The notes under the pieces were generated by a model. It saw only the letters and a program-made list of their open reading frames with translations, had not been told where the DNA came from and did not search any database. This document shows positions 34,588 to 48,559 of a stretch of 64,000 nucleotides of DNA, piece after piece. The translations under genes were made by a program, and so were the position numbers. The stretch is from Eutypella sp. D-1 (Eukaryota > Ascomycota > Sordariomycetes > Xylariales > Diatrypaceae): assembly GCA_023313575.1 (NCBI GenBank), contig JAJTTP010000001.1, forward strand, positions 2,294,001 through 2,358,000, read 5' to 3'. Numbering within the stretch: the stretch's first letter is position 1; each line of letters starts with the position of its first letter.

Positions 34588-37500
34588 TGTGGTGACACCC
34601 CAGGCATGCGGTCCTGTCTAATGTATATGGGCGAATCAACCTCGCGGGTCACCGACTGGGAATGGAATAGCCCCTGCGTGAGGCTTTGGGGGCTGGCGTT
34701 TCGGGTTGGGACTCCGGGCCTTCTCTTTTAACTTATACCCTACCGAAATCTCTTTGTTTTGTTTGCTTGTTACTGGTGGGATGTGGAGCGAGGAAAGAAG
34801 CCTGCCAGAAGGGGAAGAGGGGAATGGCCGGGCCAAATGTTATCCGTCTTTTTTGTTTGAAATTATTTCATTTATATGTAACTTTCACTTACCCCGTTTT
34901 ATTCAGAACTTTGTCGTCAGGAACGAAAGGAAAGGAGGGGTGGTGGTTGTGGCAGTGATAGGAAGGGGGAGAAAAGGAGATGGAAAGGTGGAGATGGGTT
35001 ATGTTCCCTATAGCTAACTGACTGACTCGACAACGATGGACGTTTCCTAGTTTGTTCTTTTTGTTGCAGTTCTGTCTCGTTCTGTCTTCGGACTTTGGGG
35101 GCGTTAAGAAAGAGGGGGAAACAAGAGAAGGAAGAGAGGGCGGCACGGTAGATACCATGGTTACCCTCTATTTCTCTTAAATCATAAGTGTGCGAAAGAG
35201 AGTGTGGTCTCCTCTCTTCTCCGAACAAAAAGCCAATGCGCCCGCTTCCCCTCCATGCGAAGAAAACATTTGTCCGTGTCCATACCCGTGTCTACGCCCT
35301 TCTGAAAGCTAGTAGTCGAGGGAAATTCTCGACGATAATATGTGTGTGTGTGCAAGTGCTTCTGTACGTGTTCTGTTCTTGTATGTTCTATCTTGGCAGA
35401 TTGTGAGAGACGGAGGCACTGAACAGAGGTGGAAAGAGGGCAGGGTGGAGGGAACGAAAAACCTAGGGGTGGTTATGGGAGGAGCAGGGCAAGGAGTAGA
35501 GGGAGATCACCAGGCAGAATATCGAAAGCCCATCACCCTCCCGCCGGGCGTCCTTGTCGTCCACGTCGTTGGGAGTGGGTTGTGTGGGTTTGGGATGCGT
35601 GAAAAGAAAAAAAAAGGTTGAGGTGGGCACCGGAGGACTCGATAATCAGAGAGAGAGCCCCACGGGGAAGGAAGGAAACGAGTGATATAGCCAGCCAGCC
35701 AGCCAGCTAGTTAGATGTGTGATCCTTTGATATGTGTGTGCATAGATACATAAATTGGTATCTCTTATTTCATTTTGAAATGCTGTGGTGCGCTTCGTAA
35801 CTCGTGTGCTTGTGATGTGCTGTGCTGTACTGTGATGATGTGTTGTTATATATGGGGACGCGGATGGGGTTTGCGGATGTGGGTGGATTATCCATATATG
35901 TATGGTTATGGGTGGGTAATGGATATGATGGATATAGATAGATAGATATGCAGATGGGATAAATAAGGATGGATACCGGATCATCGATCATCAAACGATG
36001 TGCTTACATAGTCGACGCTCGAATTTCTTCTACCATGGTCTGTCGCGGCTCTTCGTTTGTCAATGACTGGCTGACCGGGCTGGTTAGGATGGCGATGAAC
36101 GGGCGCGGACGGGTCGGATGCACGGGATCATACATGTTGTCTGGTTTACCTGGCTTTTGCTTCCCGCCGTTCCTCACCTGGCCTGTCTCGCGCGTATTTG
36201 TTAATCAGATATCAACTTTTATTTACCTATCTAGCAGGAGTAAGTAGAACAGATCGCTCAAGTCAGTCCGTCAGGAAATAAGTGTCTATTTAGTCGCTCC
36301 GTACAAAAGTCAGGTAAAGATCATGTCGGCCAGCCGGAGCCCGCTCCAACGCCCCCTTTTTATTAAATAGAAGTGCTTCTGTCCTGGCTGTTGAGCTACT
36401 ACTACTACTACTCTACATACACATACATATATACATCTCACGCCCCTCGTGCTACGACACTACGGGGATGTTCGGGGCGCGGAGAAGGGTCGAGGGAGGC
36501 AAGTAGCCAATGCCTCTACTCCCTGACGACGGCACTTGGGTATTGGGTCTGTTGTATCGTCGCATTGTAGCATGGACGACGGAGTCCAGCCACCTCGCTG
36601 ACCCAGTCATTATTACAACATGATACACGCCTTCCGTCGAGTCGAGCGAAGCCAATTCAGCCCGGAGGATCGTTGACCAATGGGGATGGAGAGATGGGCG
36701 ACTGAGAGTAGATATAAATATATATAAATATGCACATTCAGCTAGCCATCCAGCCACTCAATCAGCCAGCCAAACTCAACTGGCTAGTCGGTTACCCCAG
36801 CTAACCTGGAATCCCAGGTGGGAATATCAATGTCCTACGTTGCCTCCTCAGCGCCGACGCCATCTCACCCGGGGGACACTGATACGGGGTGGAAACTCAG
36901 GCAGGCTGACGGCGGCAAGTATAAGCAAGCTTATGCGTACTCGCAACCCTATCCCGATTCCAATTCCGATGAGCTCCTTTGTAGCCCCTGGTCCCTGGGT
37001 TTCGGGAAGCAAAAGCTCGGCTCGGGGAGAGGGCGATGAGGTGCACGAGTTGGAATGGAGGGAAGCTGGTAGTGATGCAGAGGTCGCGAGCCAAAGAACT
37101 GGTTCGGCTATTACCACGTTTTAGATGCTAATGGGAAGACCGCCCGACGGCTGGTATCCTTCCTATCGCCATCTGTGCAGTAGGCTCATGGTTCCTTACG
37201 ACTACTGCACCAAGCAGCCACCTGAGCCGTCATCCAGGGGAACAGACCTACCTATCTATTCTCCGTGATACGTTAGGTAGGGCAGGGAGGAATGAACCAG
37301 GGCGGCACGGCGCGTATGAGATGAGAATCGTCTCTCTGGCTTGGGAAACTGAGGCCGCGGGGACAAAACCTAAGCGTAAACAAGAACCGGACAGGACCAG
37401 GCTAAAATTTCCTACCTACCTAAGTAGGGAGCTAGTTAAGTGACATTGCAAAACGTTTGCGTACGACGTCGCAGTTACATGCACGCGTCGTCACCACGTG

Positions 37501-40500
37501 AAACATAAAACCCCCGTGTCCGTGGCTTTCCTCGTCTCGTCCTCGGTCTCATCATCACCTCACCTCACCTCGCCGCACCCTCATCTCTCATAGCTTCGCC
37601 GCGCAAGATCAGGATGCCTGGCCGTCCGATTGGCCTAAGGAACTGGAGGAAGGAGACGTCCGTCGAAACGTGCGGCCCCGCGGTTCGCGCGCACTTGGTA
37701 GAACACGTGGGTAGGCTGGTGTTGCCCGCTGCTAACTGCTGTGGTCGTCGCCCGTCTCACGTAGGGCAGGTCGGGACCGACAAGACACCGTTCCCGTCCA
37801 CGACCAAGACCACGGCAACGATGAAAGAGAATGGGACAGCTGTCCTAGAAGGACGCACCATGTCGGATGATACCTACAGTGAAGTAATTTCATACCATGG
37901 TGGGAAAATAGGGGCGTTAAGAAAACATGGCAAATCGTCTAGACAAAAAGATGTTACCTCGTATATTCCTAAGTTGGCAATTAAAACCTACGTGGAATTT
38001 AGGGCTTCTGCTTGTTTACTTCGAACAAAGCTAGTGATAATGTCATATCGAGCCGAACAACCGATCGAGCCCCCCCCCCCCCCCCCGCCGCCGACTAAAA
38101 GGTGACGGACTGGCAGACACGAGGCGGGCCGATGGGGCGTGACACGGTGTGAAGTTGGTTGGCCTACATAAACGGGACGCACAGAAAGGGATCACGGCGT
38201 TGATGTTAGTGTTGGTGTTGGTGTTCTTGTGGCATGTGAAATTATTGTTTGCCCGGCTTTTGGATTCCAACCAACGAATGACCTGCGATGGCCTCTTGTC
38301 CACCTTGTTCCACGAAGTACATACGCAGCTAAGTATCTACCGTTAACCAAAAGCCAACTCGACTTTTAAGCCGGCGGGATGAGTCCGCACTGGCAGACTT
38401 GTCTTTGACTGCCCTGCTACAATTACAAAAGCACTTTTCGTACCATTAATGCAAGTATGTATCTACATGTAGTAATTCAAAAGAACATCCATCGATACAA
38501 AATATCGGACCCCGGTCCCTTAATTCGTCACTGGCGTTCTCACCTGCTCGCCCCGTCGTTTCAGATTTGCCAAGCCCGCGCATTAGTGGCCCAGGGATGA
38601 ATCCTTGGGCCCCCGGCTGACCTAACAACGCTCCAGCTGCCTGCCTTATACAGTAATATGCAATAACAGCCACTTTCTTAAGGCTCCTTATGTAAAATGG
38701 GTAATAGGCAAATAGGGTATTTTGACCCGCGTGAGTGGCACGTAACGTATAAGCGAAATGCAATGGTTTTTGTTGATTGGTGATTTGCTATGGGTGTGAG
38801 AATCCAACTAAAAGGTCTACTCAGCCTACCTGGCGGTGTCCATCCTATTGGTGCGAATTATATTGTAAGGCAGAGGAAGAACAACGACGCCAGTAACACC
38901 GAGAACACTCATATCCCGGAAGCAGACCATCGTCGTCTGATTGCTTATTACATATTCGTCCCGGCATAGTGTACACATGGAGCATGTGTGCTCGGCGCTA
39001 GTTGGAACGGCCAAGTTTATACCATGGAATAATCCTCGGGAAGAAATAGTTATGTGACGCTCGAGGAAATGATGATGTTCCTCAGCATCTCCGTCACCCG
39101 AAAAGAAAAATTAGACAAACTTACATATTTAGGTACCTAGGTACATACGCCTTACCCGCCGCTTGTCTCCTTAAAGAAGGTTAGCCTGGGTCTGTTTCCC
39201 TTTAGTCGGAGCTTCTTTTCTCTCAATCGTGTAAATGCATGATCGTGTTTACATCATCTTACAAGAGCCTGAGAAGCATCCGAGCATGTCCCGGTACAAC
39301 TATAGAAGTTCTATATCTTGGCTACCTAGGTAGGCGACTTGGCTGCTTGGACCCTGATTACTATGTACATCTATCGCGACATTTCACCTTTAACCTGGGG
39401 CAGGTAGTCATAGCCGAGAAGAAACTTCTAACTAGACCTTCTACATTTGTATCCGATCAGAGGATACATAGGGCAATATTAGACAGTCTTTCTGTCCCTG
39501 GTGCCTAACTGTCAATCTACGAGTTTGCTGAATCTGCCTCGGTTTGCGGGTCTTGCAGAACTTACAAAGTCGTATTCTGGAATCCCCCTCTCTTCCTCTT
39601 GTCTCTGCCCCTGTCTAGCATTTCTACCGAGTCGGCACTGATCATCAAGATCGTCTCGAATCATACCCTCTTTTCGACCATTTCCCCTCGGCCGGACTAA
39701 GCAATACCCCAGTGCCCCCAAGGCCCCCCCATTTATTAGTTATGGCAATTGGTAGAATCCATCCTTCCAAGCCATCACGCTATCTGCCGTGTGCTAAGGT
39801 CTTGAAGCACCTACCAGCCTACTGTGTATGTGCATTACCAGATACGAACCGCGCACGTTGCGTCTACTCCATACATAAATTGTTCCTTACATATATGTAT
39901 TTTTGAAATTAGATTCCTTCTCTGCGCAAGGCTAACTATCCGAGAATGCTTGCTCGTTCACTTGAGATATTATATCATTGAAGATATGTAAGAAACTCTC
40001 AGACTATCGACTCTCTCGTCAGCCCTGGGGTATAATAGTTACGTACTAAGTAGTCCCTACGTATGGCGGCTTATCTACGTCATTTGTGGGGCTTAAAACC
40101 CAAGGATCTCAAGTACCGGGTAGCATTATAGGTTGCTGCATTGCATTATGTATTGCTGTATCCATACTCCACGTTACAAGTATATGTAAGTAACTTTCAA
40201 TGTAGATCTCTCCTAGGCTGGGCAATTCTTGAGAATACGCTATCCGTTCAAGTCTGTACAACTTCTTCTTTTGTTATCATATCTGCCAACTAGTAGTTCC
40301 GACATGTCGTTCCCTCTGCCTTAGTTGTCCCGATGAGATGGTCCCCAAGTTTCCTAGGTCGATACTTGGATTCTTCTATTACTCTTTTAGTCCTCTTTTA
40401 GTCCACGAATCCTAGAGGTTGACTAACATTTTGGTGCCAGCATTTCCCGTTACCTGTCACTCCTGTTTGCAATTCCCGCTTCTAGTGAGGATAAGCCCCC

Positions 40501-41782
40501 ATCTCAAACTTTCTTCTTTTAGTAGTGACCTGCACGCGGTACCCGAGTACTCCGTGGGTAGTCAGACAGACCATGTTTGAATATTATTTTAGCATCGTGG
40601 CAGCCTTTTCTTTCGTCCCAAGTCTCGTATTGTGTGGTGTCCATAGTATGTCGACCGACCGCTTCTCTTACACTTGATGTGGTTGGGCAGCCACACCTTC
40701 GACCAGTTTATGTTTCGAGATTTGTGTGCCAGTGTGAGCCTTGCCAATTTGATCTCATGTGAAGGTTTACTACTTCTAAAGTTCGTATCATTGCTTATGA
40801 TCTCCACCTTCAATCCATCTTGTGAGTCTTGTACATATAGTCACCGATAGTCCACACTACGTTAGGCAGTTCTGCTGGTTAGTGGCAGCCACTTACAAGT
40901 ATACCGTATCCAGGCTTGGCCGTGATCATCATTGATGTGCACATATCGAGGGCTATCCCACCTTTCTCCGCCAGTCGTTTCTGCTCGTCGCGCTTTTCTT
41001 TCCTGCTAGATTTGTGGGAATCCGGCATTCTTACGGGGCTTGTCAGCCCGTCATCGAGACGCCTATTTATCTTCCCTGTAAGCCAACGACGAGGGATAAG
41101 TTGACCTCAGCAGATCGTCGTTCTCAGCTCCCCGTCACTCCGATCACCTACTGTTCCTGGCTGTGATCTTCTTGCTTGTCTTCGACATCCAGGGCCCTGC
41201 CACTCACAAAGTGCGAATGTAGCACAAGTCATCGGCCATTACCCGAAAGTCCCCTCACATATAGCAGTTTGAGGCTCGCCATCCCTCGACGAGACACATT
41301 ACCTACATACATCCTTGCCTTGCAACCAATACGTCTCATTTAGTATATGGCGACTCGAGCGGCAACTTCACAGGACTCAACATCTCTGATGGCTTTACTT
41401 TGAGTATTGTTTGTCTTCTTCATTCCCTTGCCTTGAATCGGGCTACTTAGAATCTCGAGAATCGAGGGTTTGCTTCAAGCAGGCTTGTGGAGGGAAGTAT
41501 CACCAACTCCCAAGGCGAACACAACCACATACTGGAATTCTTCGAGCCGCGGTCGGGCGACCACTGCAGTGCTGGTAAATGCATAGCCTCGGCCGTCCAC
41601 ACTCCTTTTAGTATTCAGCATCTTTGTTTTTGCTGGGCCATCGAACAATACTTTGTCACTCACTCTGTGACGTTCCGTTCTTTCACAACGTAAACTATCT
41701 GCAGCAGGTTACTGCCGTTCTCGGTCCAGCTCGAACTTACATATTCTTTCCCTCGACTGCACCTATTCGAATATCTCTCATC
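34588..41782. other. Long gene-poor spacer
   Basis: A 7.2-kb spacer, the longest in the window. It holds an AGCC tandem near 35690-35709, a poly-C run (38070-38085), two perfect TACCTAGGTA palindromes (39134-39143, 39323-39332), a doubtful 163-codon ORF at 37614 and a possible LTR-like stretch near 39987-40428. No gene can be supported. Confidence 0.5.
35689..35710. repeat. AGCC tetranucleotide microsatellite
   Basis: Four to five perfect copies of CAGC-phase tetranucleotide (AGCCAGCCAGCCAGCCAGC) in non-coding DNA downstream of the kinesin gene. Confidence 0.7.
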
Positions 41783-43726
41783 ATGGCTCCTACGATGGAT
41801 CTCAACCAAAGTAAAATGATGGTGGCGCCACCGCGCCTAAATTTGCGCCGAACTGCCTCGTATCAACACGAGAAGGGGCCCCTATCGGCGACATCATCAC
41901 GGTTCACTTCTTTTAACCATTTGCTATTTTCCCCGCCGCCCTCGCCAGGGTTACCAGCTCTCGTCACTCGGCCCCGGAGATCGTCCAATACGCCAAGGCC
42001 GAGCAAGGTTTTCAGACTTGTCGCATGGATTGCTGGCATCGTTGTTGTATGTTATGTTGTGGGTTCGACATTCAGTGGCCATGCCCAGGTGCCTCTGGGC
42101 TGGGTAATGGAAGGAGAGGGAAGAGAATACGAAATGGTCGGCCAAGACGATATACCCGAATTTCCCACGCCGATTACCGTTAAAGACGGATTTGGGAGGT
42201 CGAAATGGACGGTATCTATCCCACCCACCACCCGGTTTCCCCTCAGCGTGAGCGAGTATTCGGATATGTGTAGTATGTGCCGCGAGGTAGCAGCGCATGT
42301 CAAAGAGCTGCATGGCCGCGGCCCGCCATCAGAACAAGCCCAGCCGGGTTACTACGACGAAGACCCGTACTTTGTCGATGTCAGCGAAGCCGAGAGACGA
42401 GGACTACTTCCCAGCACCGAGGGAAAAGCGTGGAAGGTCACAGCCCAGGCGCAGGGGGGCAATTTACTGGGGGAGGATAAGACGGGGTTGATCGATCAGG
42501 AGACGTGCAAGACGTCGTTAACTTTCGTGCTCGAGTCCTCCGATGCGGGACTTGGCAACACCCTTATGATGCTGTGGATGGCGTACGGCCTCGCGAAGAA
42601 AGAGAAGCGCGCGTTTTTCATCGACGATTCGAGATGGGCCTATGGAAAATACACCAACATATTCAGGGCGCCGCCATCGGCTGGTTGCAGCGCCCCGCCA
42701 CGCCACGAGATGCTACCCTGTCCGCGTCAGGCGCGGCACCTGGTCGTGTCCGCCGCCACAGCGCACGAGACATTCGGCAGCAGCTTTACCGCCGAGTACG
42801 AGAAGCCGCGGCGAAACGACGTCAGCCGGGAACGACCCATCTTCGACCTCGCACGCGCGGGCTACAACGACCTCTTCCACCTAAACGATCATGATCAGGC
42901 GTACGTGCTTAGCCGGATCGAGGAACTCAGAGCGAAGGCTGCCGCGCCGGAAGATGCCCCTGGCACCCTCGTCGGAGTCCACGTGCGCCACGGTGACCTG
43001 CACCCCTACGAGTACCAGTACAATGGAGCGTACATCCCGTTGAACGTCTACGCGGACCGGGCGCGCGAGATTCTAGATGAGAACCACGGCGCGGCCGACA
43101 CCGACACGGATGCCGACGCCAACACCGACGCCGCCAGCCAGCAGCGGCAAAGATCATACGTGGTGCTCGCATCAGATGACCCGCTCGTGTACGAGAGCGA
43201 GGAGTTCGCGGACGCGCTGCGGGCGCAGGAGCTCATCAAGTTGGCGATCAGGCAGCAGAAGGAGTCTGAGAAGCCAAACCCACGCATGATGCACAAGTTC
43301 GTGGAAGAGGCGTCCGGATGGGAGCGCGGCTTCTTTGCCAGAATGTTCTGGAACCTGGGGCGCCCCAGTCAGAACAACGCTGACCCTTCGTCAATAAAGC
43401 CAACGGCGGAGAAGAAAAAGGACCAGCAGGGGAAGAACAAGCAAGAAGCAGATGAGCAGGCACAGGGACCGTCGGACCCCTCGGAGGTCGCGGCGCGGAT
43501 CGAGCCGTCGGCCGAGGCGATGCGGCTTAGAGGGCTCATCGGCCGGGCATACGCGCTGGATCTGGCGGTGCTGGGTCAGGCGACCGACGCCGTCGTCTGC
43601 ACGGTCAGCGCCATGGCATGCCGACTTGTTGCCGTAATTATGGGCTGGGACGCCGCCTTCGACCAGGGTCGCTGGGTCAACATCGACGGCGACTACTCGT
43701 GGACCGCGGACCTTTCGATACAGTAA
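41783..43726 (+). CDS. GT23/NodZ-like fucosyltransferase-fold type II membrane protein
   Basis: A single exon of 647 aa. A cytosolic head of ~75 residues, one membrane segment (about 77-97, FRLVAWIAGIVVVCYVVGSTF) and a lumenal domain suggest a Golgi type II glycosyltransferase. Catalytic-domain similarities to alpha-1,6-fucosyltransferases as I know them: ESSDAGLGNTLMMLWMAYGLA with FFIDDSRWAYGKYTNIF, the donor-binding VGVHVRHGDLHPYE (NodZ-like VRHG rather than animal VRRTD), VLASDDPLVYE, and VVCTVSAMACRLVAVIMG, like FUT8's VCTFSSQVCR. A Lys/Gln/Glu-rich insert (about 545-580) interrupts the domain. I chose the ATG at 41783 (ATCATGG context); the frame is open further upstream but that part lacks coding character. 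The acceptor and linkage are unknown. Most ascomycetes are not known to core-fucosylate, so substrate use is open. Confidence 0.65.
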   Translation: MAPTMDLNQSKMMVAPPRLNLRRTASYQHEKGPLSATSSRFTSFNHLLFSPPPSPGLPALVTRPRRSSNTPRPSKVFRLVAWIAGIVVVCYVVGSTFSGHAQVPLGWVMEGEGREYEMVGQDDIPEFPTPITVKDGFGRSKWTVSIPPTTRFPLSVSEYSDMCSMCREVAAHVKELHGRGPPSEQAQPGYYDEDPYFVDVSEAERRGLLPSTEGKAWKVTAQAQGGNLLGEDKTGLIDQETCKTSLTFVLESSDAGLGNTLMMLWMAYGLAKKEKRAFFIDDSRWAYGKYTNIFRAPPSAGCSAPPRHEMLPCPRQARHLVVSAATAHETFGSSFTAEYEKPRRNDVSRERPIFDLARAGYNDLFHLNDHDQAYVLSRIEELRAKAAAPEDAPGTLVGVHVRHGDLHPYEYQYNGAYIPLNVYADRAREILDENHGAADTDTDADANTDAASQQRQRSYVVLASDDPLVYESEEFADALRAQELIKLAIRQQKESEKPNPRMMHKFVEEASGWERGFFARMFWNLGRPSQNNADPSSIKPTAEKKKDQQGKNKQEADEQAQGPSDPSEVAARIEPSAEAMRLRGLIGRAYALDLAVLGQATDAVVCTVSAMACRLVAVIMGWDAAFDQGRWVNIDGDYSWTADLSIQ

Positions 43727-45078
43727 GGAGGGGGCAGAGAGCATAGAAGGCTCATGTTACAGGGCCATCATCACCCATCACATCTTTTTTTTTCGCATCG
43801 TATATAGATAGCGTGGTGCAGCAGCAGCATTTCCCGCCCCCTTTCTCCATTGATATCATATCGGCGTTTTCTTTATTTTTTCGACTCCCTTTTCGAGCAA
43901 GTGTGGACTACGGAGAGCGACGATCGACCGCAAATATACCCCAGAATAAACAGCAGGATGAGTAGGAGTATGAAAGTACGTGGTGGACGAAGGCAGAGAA
44001 ATGATTAGGGATGGGATGAAGAGATGAGAGAAGGGAGCCAGGGGGTTGGGAAGAAAGGGGAGCGTTTGCATTGCATGGCATATTTTGTGCATATTTTGCC
44101 ATCATCATCATCATTACCAGGACCTGAATAGGTACATAGATATCACATACCCCTCCCTCGCCGGCATCCGCGAGGATGATAGTCGGACGACGTACAGATG
44201 GATGGATGGCTTATACCCTCGTTTGGCCAAATGGGCGGAGAATTCATTTTTTTTCTTCCAGATCTCTTGATGCCATCTCACTGCTCTTCTTCGTGACCTC
44301 AGTACCCCAATTTGGCTCGTGAAATGGTGACAAGAAACATGTTAGCATTATGATCCGTAATCTCATATATTCCTTGATAGTCTGGCTATCTTCATGATTG
44401 AGAAGCCGGCCCCCCTTTTTAAGATGGAGCTCAAAGCAACAACGCTGCACTATCTAGCCAATGGGATAAACACCAATCTCGGATAAGCCGTAGAGAAACA
44501 AGTTCCGTTCTATAGCTCTACATAGTATATTGGGCCGCATTTTCCATGTGCTGGCTTTTCTACCGGCCTCGGTCCTTGGGTTGCGGAGTAGATCCGATGA
44601 CATAAGCAAGTGAGCAAGCAACCCGAATACGAAGCATCGAAAGCAATTCTATCCGGGTAGATAGATAAATCTCGCAAGATGTCGATGAGGAATGGCGATG
44701 ACGACTACATGCTCGATCGGGCGGTCGTCATGAGCATCGCCTCCTCTTGTTGCGCCTCAAAGGTGACGACGAATCAGGGGTTAACTAGTAACCTAATTTC
44801 AAGGTTAAGTAGATGTCTTTCCTGTAGGTCTTCAGTGAATATTTATCATCATCCGGTTACCCGCGTCAAGTCCTCGAAGAAGATGGGACCCCGAGGATAT
44901 AATATTTTTTTTCTAAAGAAGAATGTTAAAATGCCATATATCCACGTCATTTGGATGTGTTTATGACATTAGGCATCATGTATCAAGAATTGATCGAACC
45001 AATGGTGGACGTAGAGTTATTAAGCTGAACATTTACGTGATCACTGATGGAGTTTCGGTAACGGTAAATGGTTCGTAT

Positions 45079-45085
45079 TCGTATA
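45079..45085 (+). promoter_or_regulatory. TCGTATA, sterol-response-element-like heptamer
   Basis: Matches the core bound by yeast Upc2/Ecm22 upstream of ergosterol genes and lies about 0.9 kb before the CYP51 start. Filamentous fungi mostly use SrbA/AtrR instead, and a 7-mer can occur by chance, so function is unproven. Confidence 0.2.
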
Positions 45086-45854
45086 GTATATAATAAGTCG
45101 GGGGACTCCGGTATAGAGTTTACGCAGAGCTTGTGAGCTTGTGACAAGATGTACCGACGGTACCACTTTTATGGCAACTGCAAGGCCGCGGTGTAGTATG
45201 TAAGTACTTAGGTAGCTGCGTAAGTAGTATGTAGTCGCTGAATGGCCAGACCAATGGGGGTCAACTACCGCGTTTTTTCTTCATTAAAAGGGGAAAGGTT
45301 GACCAAAATCCAATAGGGGTCGCATTTTCTTGGTCTTGGCAGGGGATGACAACTAAGAACTATCCTAAGAACCACCATTTTCCACTAAGAACCACTTGCA
45401 CCAGCTGTTTTCCAGAACAGGGTCAGCCGTTCCAACCCGCCAATCGTAAGGTACATCTTGCTAAGATCTGCCCGACTTCTATACGCTTAACTCTTTTGAT
45501 CCTATCCGTGGGGAAATACGAATACGATACCGCTCTGATTGGTTTATTTGCTCACCTATCAATTTCCTGCAATCGTGCCATGAATTTTGTTTAGTTGACT
45601 TTCTAGCAATAGAGCAGGTACATTGTGCAGGAGTTAGATGCAGTACTAGGTGCAGGTAGTTGTTGTTCGGCCGCCCGCTTATCGCTCTGGTCCTCTTCAG
45701 GGCTGTCTTGGCTGTCTACTTACAGGGGAGGGTAAAAAAACCACTTTCCCATACATAATTCATAATAAAAAGATCGGTTCTCCCATCCTCAATGCCCGGT
45801 TGCTCTCAGACTTGCCCATTGATCTTGTCTGATGCATCAACAACAGCTGGAGGA

Positions 45855-45942
45855 GTGAGTATCGGTCCTGTCCTTCTTTCTCTACCTAATTTTTACCCCT
45901 TTCCCTCCTCCCTAATCCTTTCTCGGACCCTTTAATCCATAG
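45855..45942 (+). other. Predicted 5'-leader intron of CYP51
   Basis: GTGAGT donor at 45855 and ATAG acceptor at 45941-45942 enclose an 88-bp pyrimidine-rich stretch ending 57 bases before the start codon. An 8-codon upstream ORF (45832-45858) has its TGA inside the donor, so splicing would change that uORF. This is based only on splice signals. Confidence 0.4.
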
Positions 45943-47664
<1,722 letters not shown>

Positions 47665-48559
47665 AAAGAGAAAATATAGAGGTCTCGTCGCGAGACCAAA
47701 ACGCCTGCCCTCCTTCTAGCGGAGGCGCAGACTTAGTTCATGTACATACTGAGTGAATTGGGGCCTAGAGCTCTAGATATGGCCCCGCATAGAGGGAACG
47801 TAAGGACGCGGCACGACCGGATCCCGTCCGTCATGATGAAGCCTAGATTTATACAATTAATATTAATGATGAAGAGACAAAAAAACCAGAACAAACAAAT
47901 AGCAAAACAACTGTAGACACCATTCCCCGCATCGCATCACGTGTCGAGTGGTCATCAATCTCGACCCCTGAAATTTGGGAAGGCGTCTCACCACCTGTTG
48001 GTCGGAATACCACAGTAGTGCGCCCCTCCAACGCGAATCCTTGACCCAGGGATCGGAACGGATCGATCCGGTGCAGTACATGAATCGTATATCACCAGGG
48101 TTCATTCAAGTTTGGAATTCGTCTTCCCTTTCGCCTTGATACATTCTCAGCTACCACTATTCAGTCACGCCGTTCATCAGAGGAAATCGATTTCAGCAGA
48201 TATCATATAATTACTGAGAGAAGAACCCAGGGGAGAATTACACAATCCCTGCATATCGGCTTCGGCTTATGTCTTTTCGTCTGTTCATTCATTTTTTGAA
48301 GAAGTCGGGTTACAGTAGACGTACCTACATATCGGAGCGGGAGAAGCGGCATAGTGCTGACCTATTATAACATACTTAAATACATAGCGTGGGATCTACA
48401 GATACCTCCTCAGTGTTTACCTGGTTGGTCGACCAACCGTCAGGAAGTAAACAGTAGAGGCGCGAGGACTCGAGCATCGCTGCCCATCAAGCTCGCTGCG
48501 ACATACATCAAAACATACATTATTAATTATCACACCACACATACCCACCAACACCTGCC
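47665..48559. other. Intergenic spacer
   Basis: CYP51 3' region and the promoter of the DUF3074 gene. No ORF with coding character is present. Confidence 0.5.

Noticed and set aside
40900..41104. Minus-strand stretch encoding a Lys/Arg/Glu-rich peptide (SHKSSRKEKRDEQKRLAEKG)
   Set aside because: Short, isolated, without flanking exons that continue it or a recognised family; could be chance or a decayed gene.
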